Made by a program: the position numbers and the translations under genes. From Brachycybe producta (lineage: Eukaryota; Arthropoda; Diplopoda; Playtdesmida; Andrognathidae): DNA of 64,000 nucleotides. The notes beneath the pieces were generated by a model. It was given only the letters and a program-made list of their open reading frames with translations, did no database searches and was not told the origin of the DNA. Of the stretch, positions 7,701-21,842 are shown piece after piece (position 1 is the stretch's first letter; the number at the start of each line of letters is the position of its first letter). The DNA is taken from contig JAUPFP010000007.1 of NCBI GenBank assembly GCA_036925085.1, forward strand, positions 4,291,058 to 4,355,057, read 5' to 3'.

Positions 7701-8300
7701 ATGAATACGAAACGAGGATTCAACATGATTACTAAAATCTCAAAACCTACAAAGGTTCAAAAAATCCTAACATCAGAAGTTGCAAATTTAACGTTCTTAC
7801 TATATAATATATATAAAAGAGTGAATTCTGACAAGAGAAAAAAAATTGAATAAACGACAAATAATGACTATATAACAGATGGGCAAAATGTGTGTGTGGA
7901 AAGAGGGGAAAGAGTTTAATAGACGTGTAAAAAAAACCAAAACACGAATATTAAACTAGATTACCAATGGACAAAATAGAAGAAGAAAACAAAAAATCAA
8001 TCCACATAATTTGTAGACATCTCTTCGATTTCTGCAAACAATTTCCCTATGGGATTTACAGAAGAAAAGAAAATTAGAAAATCTAAAAATAAATATTTTG
8101 AATTTGCGTTTACCATATTCTCAAGACAATTTGAAGAAAAAGAAGAAAAAGAATTTGGACTTTGAAAGTAAAAATGAATGTAATATTGTCAATGGTCATA
8201 GTGCTGCAGTTGTGTTCCAACTGCATTATGTATAACTCCTTAACTGTACTTCCATCAATGGATCTTCCATTGAAAAAATAAAATAAAATGAACAAACAAA
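7583..8300 (+). other. Probable 3' untranslated region of the upstream gene
   Basis: A-rich non-coding sequence follows the candidate stop. It includes a CA microsatellite (7664-7695) and closes with clustered AATAAA motifs near 8276-8287. The extent is inferred. Confidence 0.3.
7664..7695. repeat. CA microsatellite
   Basis: An uninterrupted CA dinucleotide run of about 15 units. Confidence 0.95.
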
Positions 8301-8379
8301 ATAAACAGACTTGAAGAAAAAAACCGCATTATTGTGACGTTCATCGTTATGTGTGCGCGTGTTGTGTATGCGTGTCTCT

Positions 8380-8969
8380 GTTAAAGTTGTGCAACTAAAA
8401 TTTTAGTTAAACTAAAATAACTAATTAGTTAAATTATTCAATGCAAATGACTCATCATTCACTATTCATAAGACATTTCTTTTAATACTAACATAAAAGG
8501 CATACTTAAAACTAAAAAATATTTTTTAGTTTAGTCAACTAAAAAAAATTAGTCGACTATAAATTAGTTGACTAAAAACTCTACAACAAACAACTAAATA
8601 AGATTTTTTTTTCTGAACTGCCACACAGTAATTTTGAGAACATTTTCAATAATTCAAGCTGCAATTGTGACTGAATGACTAATTAAGTCAAATTATTAGA
8701 TAAATCATGATAATCAATTTGAATTTGAATTTGAATTAATACTCTGCAAGCAGCTCAAATGACCTATGGCAGAGGGACAACAAAGTCCAAAAGCAGCATG
8801 AAAATTGCTTTGTTATAATAACTAACAATACATGTAAGGCATAACTATGACTAAAAGATTGTTTTTAGTTTATTTAAATATTAATTTTATATTTTAGCAT
8901 ACTGAATTTTTAGTCGACTAAGACAACTATTAGTTAAGTAAAAATTGTATTTTTAGTTGCACGGCTCTA
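8380..8969. mobile_element. hAT-like non-autonomous element with 8-bp duplication
   Basis: The inner ends are inverted repeats containing GTGCAACTAAAA on the left and TTTTAGTTGCAC on the right; the outermost bases are TAAAG-like and CTCTA. The flanks are GTGTCTCT (8372-8379) and GTGTCTGT (8970-8977), a seven-of-eight match that fits hAT target duplication. The inside is full of TTAGTCGACTAAAA-like palindromes. A reverse-oriented LINE tail (8738-8815) is inserted in it. There is no transposase. Confidence 0.6.
8738..8815 (-). mobile_element. 3' tail of a non-LTR retrotransposon
   Basis: ACTCTGCAAGCAGC...CCTATGGCAGAGGGACAA...AGCAGCATG is the reverse complement of the tail found downstream of LINE coding remains at 22155-22636. 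Other copies are at 35190-35287, 41461-42000 (interrupted), 44880-45220 and 57556-57650. Confidence 0.65.
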
Positions 8970-8977
8970 GTGTCTGT

Positions 8978-11469
8978 ATGTGTTTACGTGCACGTGTCTT
9001 CTTTCCTTCCTTTTCTCTCTCTCTCCTGAGACCATCGATAGGCAATGGACTGTAGCTGCCAAAAGAGATGGATCATATAGGCCATTACAAACGTTCATAA
9101 ATTGTACTCTGAAGCTGATAGCATGTTACAAACCTGATTGGGCTTCCAGGCACATAGGGCTTTATAGATAGAAACAGTCTCAAAGGAATGATGAACAAAA
9201 AAAGAAAAGAAAGAACACTCCAATGTATGAATGAATATATTGTTATTCTTTTTTTTAGATAAATGTCTTATGTAGAAAAAAAAAATTACCTTTTGTTGTT
9301 ATTTTGATCACTTAACAATATACCACAAATAGGTTATTTCTTCAAATGTGTGTTTGTAAAAGATAGGGTGAATATATTATATTTCTATTATGGCATTCAA
9401 CTTATTCATTTTTACCAATTTTACGTGATCAAATTTTACGAAACTTTTATACAAAATACATCAATCCATTAGAAAAAAAAGGAAAATTAATATTTAATGT
9501 AAACAGCTTTACTTCCATTCGCTTACTTGTAAAAGACAATTAATTTTGAAGTGCCGAAGGACACATTCGAACCATATTTCTACTTTAACGTCGTTTCACA
9601 AGGAAATTTGTTAACACAGTTGAGACAAATATTTGCATTTACATTATAATATACGTAAAACGTGTTTTAGAAACGGGTTTTTCTTAGGCACGTATTAATA
9701 CATCGTCCATTAGCTTTACTTAGTGCTTGCTTACACTAAATGTATGGTCTACACTTGAGCTAAATGCATTCTTATTAACTGAAAAGAAAAAAATGGAAAT
9801 TATTATTTTCTTACAATTGTGACATTTAATATTGTGACACAAAACTATGTATAACATGTTTAATATTTAAATGCATTTAACTTAGTAGGTGAAGATTAGG
9901 TATAAAGCCTAGTTTAAACTATGAAGGTTAATCTAGATTAAGGTAAAATCGCTCTCTACTGCACATGTGCACAATGTAGTACTAACTGAAGTATAAGCTT
10001 TTTAGATTCGTGGTTTATTTAAGCAATGTGCATACACAGTAGGGACCTTCCTTACTTCAACCTACTTTAACAAAATGGTCCTTTAATCAAGCATAAAACG
10101 ACAAATTCATAAAGTTTTCATTCAGCCCGTCTTTTACGGCCTTTTTTAAATTACACATTTTAATTTTATAGATTCTTTAGGAAACTATTTAAAAAAAAAT
10201 AAAAAATTTATTATAAATTAAATATTAACGCAAAATAAAAAAAACATAAAATTTCGGCATTTTTCAAACAGCTCTATAAAGTTCATTATTAAAGACACGA
10301 TAATGTAAATACTTCCAACATAACCTGTCTACTATATTCTTTCTATAACAAACTTAGAATATTTTTTTGTCTTAACGTTGCTTTTGAAAACATTTACGTT
10401 CACTTTATACATCTAAATAATAGTTCAGCCTTCTTAAGCGTGCTTTATTTAATTTTAAATTAAATTATGAAGAATTAGGAATGTTAACAACTATCAGGCA
10501 AAATAAAGCTATCATCATCAACGAGGAATACTGCCAAAGTTCCATATATACACATGCCGGTATATATATTTATTGGATTCTTGAATATGTGATGGGTGAC
10601 TAAAAAAAACAAATAGTTAGGAATTGGGGCCACAAATTGGGTAACTCAATTGCTTCACTACACTGTCTTGAAATTCACCTAACAATGTAAGACAACAAAA
10701 AAAATATCTCCCTCAATGTGTAGTGAATGAAAATGTACACACAGGAGAAGATTTTTTGAGGATAAAGAATTATAGGTGTCAGTTTGTCGGAAGCTAAGAG
10801 CAAATAAGACTTCATACAATAACAACAAAGTTTCTTTTCTTAACAAACGCGAATCCTATCGATAATTCGTTAATCGGATTCACGTCGTCGTCCAAATACA
10901 CACGCAATGTGTCTCTATGTACAGCATGTATGTATGGGATGTATTTATGTGTGGCATCCAATCAGTGTAATAACAAGACTGTTGCAACGTACAAATCTAA
11001 TGTGAGATTATCGGATCGAGTGAACAAGAAAACATTTTGTTTACAAAAAAAAATACAAACATTGCATTTAATGCAAAAAAAAAAGATAAACTCTTTTACA
11101 AACAACTTCTTGAACATCTCTAAAATAGTTCCTCTTTATGTCAGAATTGTTAAAAAAAACTAATTTTTAAGTTAAGAGTATATAATACATATTTTTTTAA
11201 AAAAAATACTGAGTACGTGTCATGCTGTTTTTCATAGATGTTTGCTAATCTTTATTGCATAATCCAGTTTTAAAATTCAACATCATTAATAATAGATTTG
11301 AATTAAGCTCTTGGTTGTGATTTTACCGTTTAGGGTCATATTCTTAATGATTTTTAAGTTAAACTTATTGCTAAACTCATCAACTTTTTACAATAAATTT
11401 CCAATGAAAAAAACTCCATGAGTTTAGCACTACCTTTGACTTAATCATTAAGACTACGACCCTTAAAAC
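8978..11469. other. AT-rich intergenic sequence
   Basis: No gene is supported; the short open frames lack coding character. It holds the third copy of the dispersed repeat of 5018-5450 (about 9745-9925), but no element with clear ends. Confidence 0.5.
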
Positions 11470-11955
11470 TTTTTCGTCAAAGCTTTTCAGGATATTTAAA
11501 CATTTTTCAATTTTGACGCGTTTTTTTTTTCCTCTGAGCTTTTCAATTTTTGGAACTGATAAGAGACAACTGAGCCCACCGGAGGCCTTTTAGTGTGCTT
11601 CAGGACATTTTTAAAGGTTGTATGTTAGAAAAAAATGCGTTTATACATGTTCTTTTTTTGAATTTTTACAAAATGTTCAACTTTGTTAAATTTTTATACT
11701 TTTTAAAGGTTGTTGTGACTTACAGGACCAGTTGAGCCCACCTGATGCCTTTTATCAGTGTGTTTCAGGACAATATAAACATTTTTCAATTTTGGACCAG
11801 TTTGGATTTTTTAAAGCATTTTTTTAAGTTTTCAAATTAGTTGCATTTAGATTTTTTTTGTGTGAAGAATTTCGGGACTTCTATAACTAGCTGAACATTT
11901 CTGAGATCTTTTTTTAGTGCATTTCAGAGCATTTTTTAATTTTTGGCCATTTTCA
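11470..11955. repeat. Degenerate tandem repeat, period about 160
   Basis: The block GAGCCCACC..AGGCCTTTTAGTGTGCTTCAGGACATTTTT recurs near 11575, 11733 and (decayed) 11903, with T-rich sequence between. The array at 17235-17540 uses a related motif. Confidence 0.5.
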
Positions 11956-14900
11956 GTTATGAAGTTTACCTATTAAGACCCGTATTCGCTGCATGATTTT
12001 GTGTCTCTGCTTAGTGGCAAGTTGTATCATTGCAAAAAAAAAAAGAAATAAGACTGTCATATAACAGTAAATTGTCATATCTAGCTGACAACCTCGTAAT
12101 AATCACATCAGCAAATAACAAGATATTATGACAAATATTTTCACATGACTTGCCATTGACTGATGTACAACAAAAAATATGATAATCATAAAATAATAGC
12201 ACACAAGTAATGACATCATAAATTATGATGGGTCACAATTTTGGTTTGAAATTTTTACTAGACTTTTTAAAGAAGAAGCCACTGAGCCGAGATGCTAAAG
12301 TATACAAGATGAACTCTTCCAAAAATTTGAATATATTTCTCAGCTTAGACAAATTAAGAGACTCTTTTTTGACAGAATGACATAAGATTTAAAGCCTAAG
12401 ACAAATTCACGAACACATTAAAAATGTCGACAAAGGAGGCTAAAAAGCAAAAGATGATTACATAAATTTAGAAGAAGAAGAAAAGAAAAAAAAAACACAA
12501 ATGAGGTACAATCTAAAAGTAGAAGTTAAAATATACAAGTAGTATACATTGTACAAATGTATGTGTATTTTACACTACATCACTTTTTTGTCATCATGAC
12601 AGTTTGCACAGTGAAGATGGTGAATGAAAGAGACGTCTAATTGTGCATTAAAATTAATTCCCTTTCAGTTCAAAGAAGATTTCTCTCTTTTTTGTTAACT
12701 ATATACATGTAATGTACGTGAATATATATGTACATAAGAGGGAAACACTGAAGTTAGGTACCAACAGTATTTCTTAATGCATCTTTTGCAGTTTCATGTA
12801 GGAAATACAAATGCATCACTCGATACGAAAATCTTGTTATGTATGACACAGTAGCATCCTCGTTCAGTCCCAATTAGATTACGACACTGAAAATTTGATT
12901 AAATACTAGAAATTGCATAGCAAATCACATACTGTAGTAGGCTATTTATGCTAACATTGGTCTTTTTTTATGACAAAGTCAAAAGCAAACAAAACGATAG
13001 AAAACATAGGGAAGCCTACATTATAAAGCATCCTATGCTCTATAAAGAGCTAGCTACCTTCAGAGATGTCTCAACATATTAGGTTAAAAGAAAACTCAAC
13101 ACTAAACTTATATCACCACTTAGATAAATTTTAAGTGCATGCATTGTATTGTGTAAAAACAAAAGTTTAACCTAGCTTTCATTGCATAGGCTATTTAAAC
13201 TTGACATGTATAATATTACCATCAGGGTTGAAGTAAAACATCAGTCATTCTGTAAAGTGCTAAATTACTAGTCAATTTGCAAAAGGAAAAGTTTAAAAAG
13301 GGATTCTGTCTAGTAACTAGAGATTTTGATAAGTGTGCAAAATGCCTAAACGAAATGATTATCTGCCTTTTGTTAAGCCATTACCTAGATTGGCTTATTG
13401 ACTCTGCACATATAATTTAAAATTCAAGGTAATGTGCAGATTTTCTACCGAATTAGTTTTTTTTTTTACAAAATTCAATGGTTAATTTGAAAAAAAAACA
13501 CCTTATTTTCTATTTTGGCCTGAAAATGCATTTTGTATAGATTATCCATTTGTACAGAAAAAAGACAGTAAGGGAAGAATCACACACACTGAAAACCCAT
13601 CAGAAATTAGAAATAGAAGAAAGAAATGCTGCGTTCCTTTGCAGTAAAAGACACATGGGGCTTCAGGTAAATGCCTTACAAAGTGAAATTGCGTGGGACT
13701 TTTTTTTCAGTGTGTGTTATTCTTCTCTAAGAAAGTTGGCAGACCTTTTAACCAATCTGTATTATAAGAATGAATAAATGCAAACACAAATTTGTAATAC
13801 TTAATAAGACAAATCGAATTCTAAGATCAAGTCTGGAACTTAAAATTGTTAAAACAGCAAATCATTTCTTCACTTCTGTTGTTATTCTTTTTTTTTTCAA
13901 CATGAATAAAGTGTTATGTTTATTTATACACCTACAAGTAAAAGAATGACCTCCATCTATTATCTTTTGCATTGACATCGTGCAATAAAGGGCAAATATG
14001 TTTTGTAATAACCAAATGCTGTGATCACAAATAAGACTATAGGTAAAAGTCAAGCAGTTTTGTATAGGCCTAGACACTGTTGCAAAAAAAAAAAATAACC
14101 TAGGCAAGTTGAAGTAAATTAAAGGGCATAGGGCAATACAAACGTAATATCGGATGGGATCTTCGAAAGCATAACAAATACAAACGTGCACACTGCTATA
14201 TAGACAAACATTACCTTTCTTTGGTGAAACTATAGACACACACGCACATGTAGGCATTATATCTTATTTTGAAAAAGAGTAGCATCACCACCAGTTGTTT
14301 TTGGAAGTTGATATAAAAATACCTCATAAAATTCGGCATTATATTTGGAGCTTATCGAGCAAAATGGGCATCGTTTTCTATACATAAAAAATACCATCAC
14401 GAAAAAAAAAATAATCGAGCTCAGAAAATGTGATGGTGTTATGTTAGTTCATCCAAACGTAAAGATTCTCATTGAACAAAGCAAAAAAAAAAAACAATGT
14501 CTCCGTTACACCTCAACCTCAATGTCATCAATCTATAGAGACAGCAAATTTGGATCATAATAGTTCATAATTATTAAATTGCCTGTTTTTAGACTTGATG
14601 CACACGAAAAATTATTATTCTATACTATAACTATATGTAAACCTTTGAACTTCAGGAGTGGACTGGACTATATAGGGCATTTTCTCGATGGGCAGCTTAG
14701 TATGAGGTCCCGTTTTCACATTAGAGGCCCGATTTTATAATGAAACCAAGTTTAAAGTTAAAAAATTGCACAAGAAATATCAAAAAGCTGATGGTTTTAA
14801 TAGACCTAATAAAAATCCAAAGTAAAAATGACACATTCTTGGGGATGGGAAGGGAAAGATCGGAAGCTAAAAAATATTTTAGAAAAAAAAAAAGAAATTT

Positions 14901-17234
14901 TGCTGGTTTCAAACGTGTTTTTAATTGTTTTGCTCGCTATGCTTGCTAAACGTATTTGCAAAACAAGAAAAAAAAATTGGCACTTACTGTAGGCAAAAAT
15001 GAAAATAGAATCATGTGTCATTAATAACTTTTCTGTAATTTTTTACTACTTAGAATCGGGCAAGTATTTTTTTTCCGGGCCGTCCCCCCCCCCCAATTCA
15101 CCCCTAGTGAACTGCAATAGGATGTTTCACAAAAAAACTTAAGGTCCATGCTGTCTTAGCCCGGTGGACTGCTTAAGTTCAGGGAGCTTTAAAGCTGCGA
15201 TAACATTAGCAATATTTACATCAACATTCATTATTTAATGTATTTTTGAATAAATTACAATTTCAAATGCAAGACTTGCAGTGATTTGTTAAGTATCGCC
15301 TTGTTCAAAAAGTTCAAAACAGTTGACTCATTTATTGCAGTGAATCTTGATCACCACTTAAGAACAATGATCCATTAAATCCAGTGGCTCATCAGCCAAT
15401 AATAGTTGCACCACGCAAGTGTCCAGTGAAACAATTACAAATTATATAGATGTAACTACTATGGTTGCCCTTCCAAAAAAGAAAAATCTTGGCCTCAACA
15501 GAATACCTTAAACCATTACTTTTAATTTGTAGACGCCTCTCGACAATATTACATAAGAACATAAATTTAATGTCTGCATTGTATTTTTTTGTATGTGTGT
15601 GTTTGTGTTTGTGTGCGTGCATTGTTACATATCTCAACGCCAAGTGAAAAATAAGATAGTCTGTACAATTGTTAGACAATGTGAAACTCAATCAATTGGT
15701 TAGTAAATCTGCACAATTCATAAAGTTTTAGGCAATTTGCAGAAATGATTAAAACAACAGGTTCATGCACATATTGACTGCAGATTTACTATCCATTTGG
15801 TAGCTTCTGCAAATTGTCTAGTAATTGTACGAAACAGCTAATTTTATACATTGGCTGTAAGATAAATAAGAGTATATGTGTTGCGCTCAGGCAAAAAACA
15901 GTCACTATGCCTTCATACACAAAAGATACAGAAGAAAATCTTTCATATTAAGTCTCAAAATGACAAGAAAGCAAACAAAGTACAATTAAAGCTGGCTTTA
16001 TGCCTAACATCAGTCAATGTCACAGTAGATTACAAATCCAAAAAAAGTTTTCTTTTTTTTTAAAAAAAAAAGTCTTAGAAAAAAACAAGAAACGAAAAAA
16101 CATTGTTTGAGTAGTGATTTTTTTGTGTGTGTGTGCTACAAGTGTACTTGAATGAAATCCCCATTACCATGTCAAATGAAACTACATAACATTTCTCTGA
16201 ATTTATTTTTGATGATGATGGTGATGCTTATCAAGTTATCATATATAAATAAGGTCTCTATGTAATAATAAAAATAGCTATCAAATTATATTATGTTGTT
16301 TATCATTTGATTTATTGTCAAAAATAAAGAATATAAGACCTAAACTCTTTCCATTTTTTTTTCCTCTGTAAAAATATCAAAAAATTGATGAGAATTGTGT
16401 CATTTTGAGCTTCTCTTAATATAAACATGTTTGCTTTATTTTTTAAAAAAGCATATTTGAATTCATTTACTTGAAATTTTTTTTTTAACTGTCGAATGTA
16501 ACCAAAAAAAATATCTCATGTAGCGAGGCAATTTCTTTAAAATTAATCACTGACACATGTAGCCAAAAAAAATTACCAGAAGATTTTTTGCTCTACATGT
16601 GTAAAAACCAATATAAGCCCTAGGACACAAAAAATGTTGGAAGTGTGAGGCTGAAATGTGGGAAAAATTGTATGAAAAAGATAAATCACCTTCTTAGCCA
16701 AATCATGGGTTTTAGGTCGATGAGAACATGGAGAATTTTTTTTTTCCTTCTTCGTGTTATATTTTACAACAAGTTAGATAAAAATTTGTTTGAGTAAAAT
16801 CGTTAGCAGTGGCCTTCTGTTTTAAATTAGAATCAACCTTTTATAAAAATAAATCTTACATGTGTATTGTGTAAGTTGGCCAAAACAGAAGGTGTTAATT
16901 TCCAAAAATGAAAAATAATTGCCTGAAAAGACATAGGCTACAATAAAGAATATTTCCGAGTAAGGTGTCAAAAGCATAATGTAAATAATGTTCTCAACTG
17001 CAATAATTTAAATCAGTTTGTTTAATTCAAATTTATAAGCCACTACAATAAAAAAAACTTTAACATTGTTGTTGTAACTGTGTATAATACGTGTATACAC
17101 ATCTACAGGGTTTTTCAAAAATAAATGCATTTTACATTTTGAAGAGAATCTGCAATGACACAACGGGTTGAATCTGGTATTACGGAGTAGGGGCCTACAT
17201 CAAATGAGAAAATTTCGTTGAAGTAGTATATTTT
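11956..17234. other. AT-rich intergenic sequence without a supported gene
   Basis: Only short, low-complexity open frames are present. A degenerate relative of the GTCAAAGTGGAAAA MITE family lies at about 15655-15850. A short G/C-run region lies near 15080. Confidence 0.5.
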
Positions 17235-17540
17235 GTAACTTATGAGACTGTTCGAACCCTTCTAAGGCATTTTCAGGGTATTTAAATACTTCTTCTTGTT
17301 TTTTATTTTTTTGAATTTTAAAATCTCTTGAATTTTTGTTCTTTTTAAAACCTTTTGAGACTTCTGGAGCAAGTGAAACCCTTCTGAGGCATTTTCAAAG
17401 CTTTTTTCGGCCATTTTTATTATAAAGTCTGCATAAGGCTTCATTTTTGCATTTTTATAATTTTATAATTTTGTTCTACTCTAAACTTTTTGTAACCCTC
17501 TAATTCGAGTGAAGCCCTACGTAAGGCATTTTAATGACAT
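17235..17540. repeat. Degenerate tandem repeat, period about 120-140
   Basis: GAAACCCTTCTGAGGCATTTTCA-like units start near 17250, 17376 and 17510. They resemble the units at 11470-11955, so the two arrays probably share an origin. Confidence 0.45.
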
Positions 17541-20500
17541 TTAAAAATAAATACACTCAAACAATAAATTTAAACAAGACATGTACAGGTGGTTCTAATA
17601 ATATAAATATTATAGTTTGTTTTGAAAGATATTGTCTATGGATATAATGCGTGCAGTAATTCAAAATCAAGCACGCATATTAAGTGGAAAAATTATAAAT
17701 AGGTTTCATAAACTATTTTTTATTTCAGTTTGTTAATAGGCCTACTTTGTATGTGTTTTGTGTTATGTACTGTCAAACTAAATGAGCCCAAAGCACGTAC
17801 ACACATACAATTATATACACGTACACACACACAAGACACAATTAGCCTGACATTAATAGACTCTTTAGCAAATAACTACTTATAGAATCAAGTAAAATGT
17901 AATTCAAGTTGAAACAGTTTCAATGCAAAACAACCACTTCGAAAAAAAAAATCTTCTTCTTCTGCCTCTGCATAACATAAAAAACCACTGAATTTCAGAG
18001 CATAGAAATGCATTTGTTAATTACAAAAGCTATTTGTTAAATTAAAGCTGTTCATAAAAAAACACTCACTATAAAAACATATAGAATTAAAAAAAAACAC
18101 AAGAGAATTGAGAATGTTTCTAAAATCTATATAAATACTTTTTGAAATAAATTAAATAGAAAATTTGTTTGTCAGAAGAAACAACAAAAGAACAAAAAAA
18201 AGTGAGAAACAAGAGAATAAGGTTACAAAAATGGCAATGGAAAATTAATTAAGCATAAAATTAAAGAGCAATAAATATAATTTTGCAAACTATATATATA
18301 TAAATACATAATATATTCTATGCATGTAAATGTGAATATATATATGTTAATGCTTTATATATATAGCTGAATATAATAATAAGTCACGAAATGTCCAAAG
18401 TACATTGTGTCTATGTTTGTTACTATATGATTGCCCATGCGTGTCAAAGTTTTGCTTATCAAAAATTCTATGTGGCAAACACAAGGGTGAAACTGAAAAA
18501 AAAAGAGGATGATGATTTTGAATGCATTTTGAATGAATAAGATCCTCACTCTTTCCCCACTCCAACATTATACAAGGGTGAACAAATAGATAGAATTTTT
18601 GTTTGGAATGCAAGGAAGCTCAGAAGTTGACCAAATATAACGAGCTCAGGAATGTTTATATTACATTTCTCTCTGACTCTTCTTTTTTTTTCTCTCTCTA
18701 TCTCTAGTTCAATATCCAACATAGGTAGTAGCATACAGATATTGTTCAAATATACGCAAAACCCAAAAAGTAAAACCAGAAAAAAGCAACAGAAGTATAT
18801 ACATAGAGTCAAGCTTAGAATTTCGAATGCTTTATCGGTATTGTACAGACCAATGGACACCACAGAAGCTTAGAAAAATGGACAACAAACGTGTTCACAG
18901 AGGTGCAACATTGTACTGTATGTATGCAGGTCTATGTGTTTGTTCGTTTGTTAGGTATAGCCAACACAACTACTGACAAAACAACCAACCAACCAACCAG
19001 CCCACAACTTGTCTTATCTCGTGAGCAACACATGCACAAAGAAAAACAGAAAAAAAGCCTAGCAAAATCCCACCAACATATCAAACTACATTCAGGCCCA
19101 TTATATTAGTAGTATTTACTGTATATATGGCATGTACCAGTGGATTATTTGGACACAAATCTAACTTAACATTTTGGTTGAATATACTGCAAACTTTTAA
19201 CTTCAATTAATTATAAATGTATATTGCAGTCTTATTTAAGTATTGTACATAATCTTAATAATTTCCTTAGCATAAACCAAAATTTTCTTCTCTGATATGT
19301 TATAAGCTGCAAATTGATACTTGGTTGAGGCACACACTGGTGACTTACACTCGAGTCACATTACTCAACAAATTGTTGTATAATACCTGAAAATAGGCAT
19401 ACTAGTAATTTGTATTAGCCACAACCAAACAACAGCTATAACAACATTTAAAGTTGTTTTTATAGAAAACTACAAAATATGACCAACAGAAAATTAATAT
19501 CTGATGTTATGTATTTATCAATAACATAAGTCACATGTTGCATGCAATGTTATGCAGCATGGTACTACATTCTACTTGTATTGCATTGCATTGCATTTTA
19601 TGACCACAACACGTCACAGACTCAAATGCACAACACACAAGACATTACTTGAACTATTTATTATTATCGATAAATACTAATGATAAATCCCATTCCATGA
19701 CATGACGACAGGTTTCCAATTTATTAGAAAATTTATAGCCCGAATAATTTATGATTACCGCGAATAATTTGGACAACACCGACAACAATTCCAAGTAAAA
19801 AAATTTAAACCATGACCCCTGGATAACAAAGCAGGAGTCTTACTTCTGTGAGAACGAATTTAAACACACTCAATACGTGTACTCACAGAATGACACAGGT
19901 TTAAAGTGTACATTAATATAATCAACTATGGTAACTTACCAATGAAATAGTATAACATAGATCCAACTAAATTTGCAAATGCATCCCTTAAGTATAATAA
20001 TGCTTGTAGTTCGAAAGTACTTCTCTGCAATGCTTAGTAACTTTCAGTGATTGCCCAGCTTCACGAAAAAAAAGGCCCTTCAACATCTGTTGTCATTAAG
20101 GTCAACAAAGTTGAATCAAAAAAGACACAGGGTTAATGCACTTTATTAAAACTATATTAAAAATATATATTGCCAAAAATATTGTTTCCCCCTCACCTCA
20201 AGCATAACCCACAATATTCAATATATATATGATATGTATTGATTTATATAAAAATAACTATAGCCTTGAAAAAAGAGTGACTCATCTCTATAAAAATGAA
20301 CATTCTAAAAGTTAATTTAGAAAAAGAAGAAGAAAAAAAATTTAATGAAGAATTCAGTAAATTGGTGTGGAATGTTAAAACAAGAACACCTGAGAAGACG
20401 AAAACAGAAGAAGGAGGAGGGAGAAGAAAAAAAAAATGCGTTGGTGAGGTCAACCACAATGGGAGCCATTGTCGTTTTTAATCAACGAAAAAGTACTTAG

Positions 20501-21307
20501 TTCTCTCTCTCTCTCTCTTTGGAGAGAAAAAGAGAAGAAAAAAAAAGACAACCAAGTCTATATATATTACAAGGAGAAGGAAGAAAATCAATGTCGATCT
20601 TAAGCACACAACCTCCAACGAATTCATTACGCTCTTCAACACAAAAGAGTTTCATAAACACTATGAAAAAAAAAGGCTAGAAAAAAAAAGTTTCTTGAAA
20701 CAACAATCTAAACTCCAATTAAAACCTTACTAAAACGGATCTTCTAAATCAGAATAAGTTTAAAAGAACATGATAATCGCAAATTCAACATAAAAGAAAA
20801 TTCATACAGAAGAATTGAGAATTTAGAAAAGAGAGAAGAAAAAAACAAGCAATTTTTTTTCTCATAAAGATTGTATAAAAATTTTCATTTAAAGCAAAAA
20901 CTTAAAAAGGATGAAGAAGAAAAACCAGATGATTTTTATCTCAGGACTAACAAAAAAACCCGTTTCCCTTTCTTATTTTCTTTTGTGGTGTGGTCTTGAC
21001 AACACCACTTGCTTTATTCAGTACAATTTCAACACAGAAAAATAATCAATTTAGAGAAACCCATCAATGCAATTAGATACACATTGTGTATTAAAAAAGA
21101 GGGAAAAAATCAATAAAAAAATATTAAAGAACGATAAAGAGAAAAAAAAAATAAACAATTATAATTTTTTCGTGCACAATTTTTTTTTTACAAATTGCCT
21201 TTAAAATAAATGCAGTATTCTTCAATTTATTTATTTTTTTTAAAAAATATGTAAACAGTTTTTTTTCTTCTTATGGTGGCTGAAAAGATATTTATTTTAT
21301 TTTCCTG
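17541..21307. other. AT-rich intergenic sequence without a supported gene
   Basis: Low-complexity A/T stretches, TA runs (about 18290-18365) and a short CT run at 20500-20518. No gene is seen. Confidence 0.5.
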
Positions 21308-21807
21308 CCCCTGGATGGCGTTATTGTAGTGGCTTTTATGTTCTATAGGAGGTCTCTTTCCCCTACCCGAGGTTTTGAGAATATTTTTTCAAGCGAACGT
21401 TTTTCAGGAGAAACATTACGAAAAAAATTCAGAGTTTTAGAAACTAGAAATTGGTTGCTGATATTGCAAAATGTTTTTGTTTTTTCATGATAATAAATAC
21501 CCTTTAAAAAAATAATGTTTATGACAGTTTAAAAAAAAGGCAAAAATAGTTTTTCATGAAATGTTAATGAAAAAAAACCTAAAAACGGTTCATTTTCAAA
21601 TTGCTATAAAGTGTTTATTTTTTAAGATATTATTGCCATAACATTTTTTAGCATAGTCTTCTAAAATTCTAGTTTTCAAACCAATTTCATTCTTTCTGCA
21701 ATGTTGTTTCCAAAAAAAAAGTTCGTTTGAAGTTTTTGCACCTAAGTTTTTCGAAAAACGTCTAAGGAGCATAGCATTAGCCACTGTAGTGGCGCTGTCT
21801 GGGGTGA
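21308..21807. mobile_element. MITE-like element with imperfect terminal inverted repeats
   Basis: The left end CCCCTGGATGGCGTTATTGT matches the complement of the right end, which contains TAGTGGCGCTGTCTGGGG, with several mismatches. There is no coding capacity. Confidence 0.4.
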
Positions 21808-21842
21808 CAAAATCAAAATAAATATCTATTCAGCCACATTCC

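Noticed and set aside
8980..9171. 63-codon frame after a CT-rich stretch
   Set aside because: No domain, no donor and no phase partner; ordinary chance frame.
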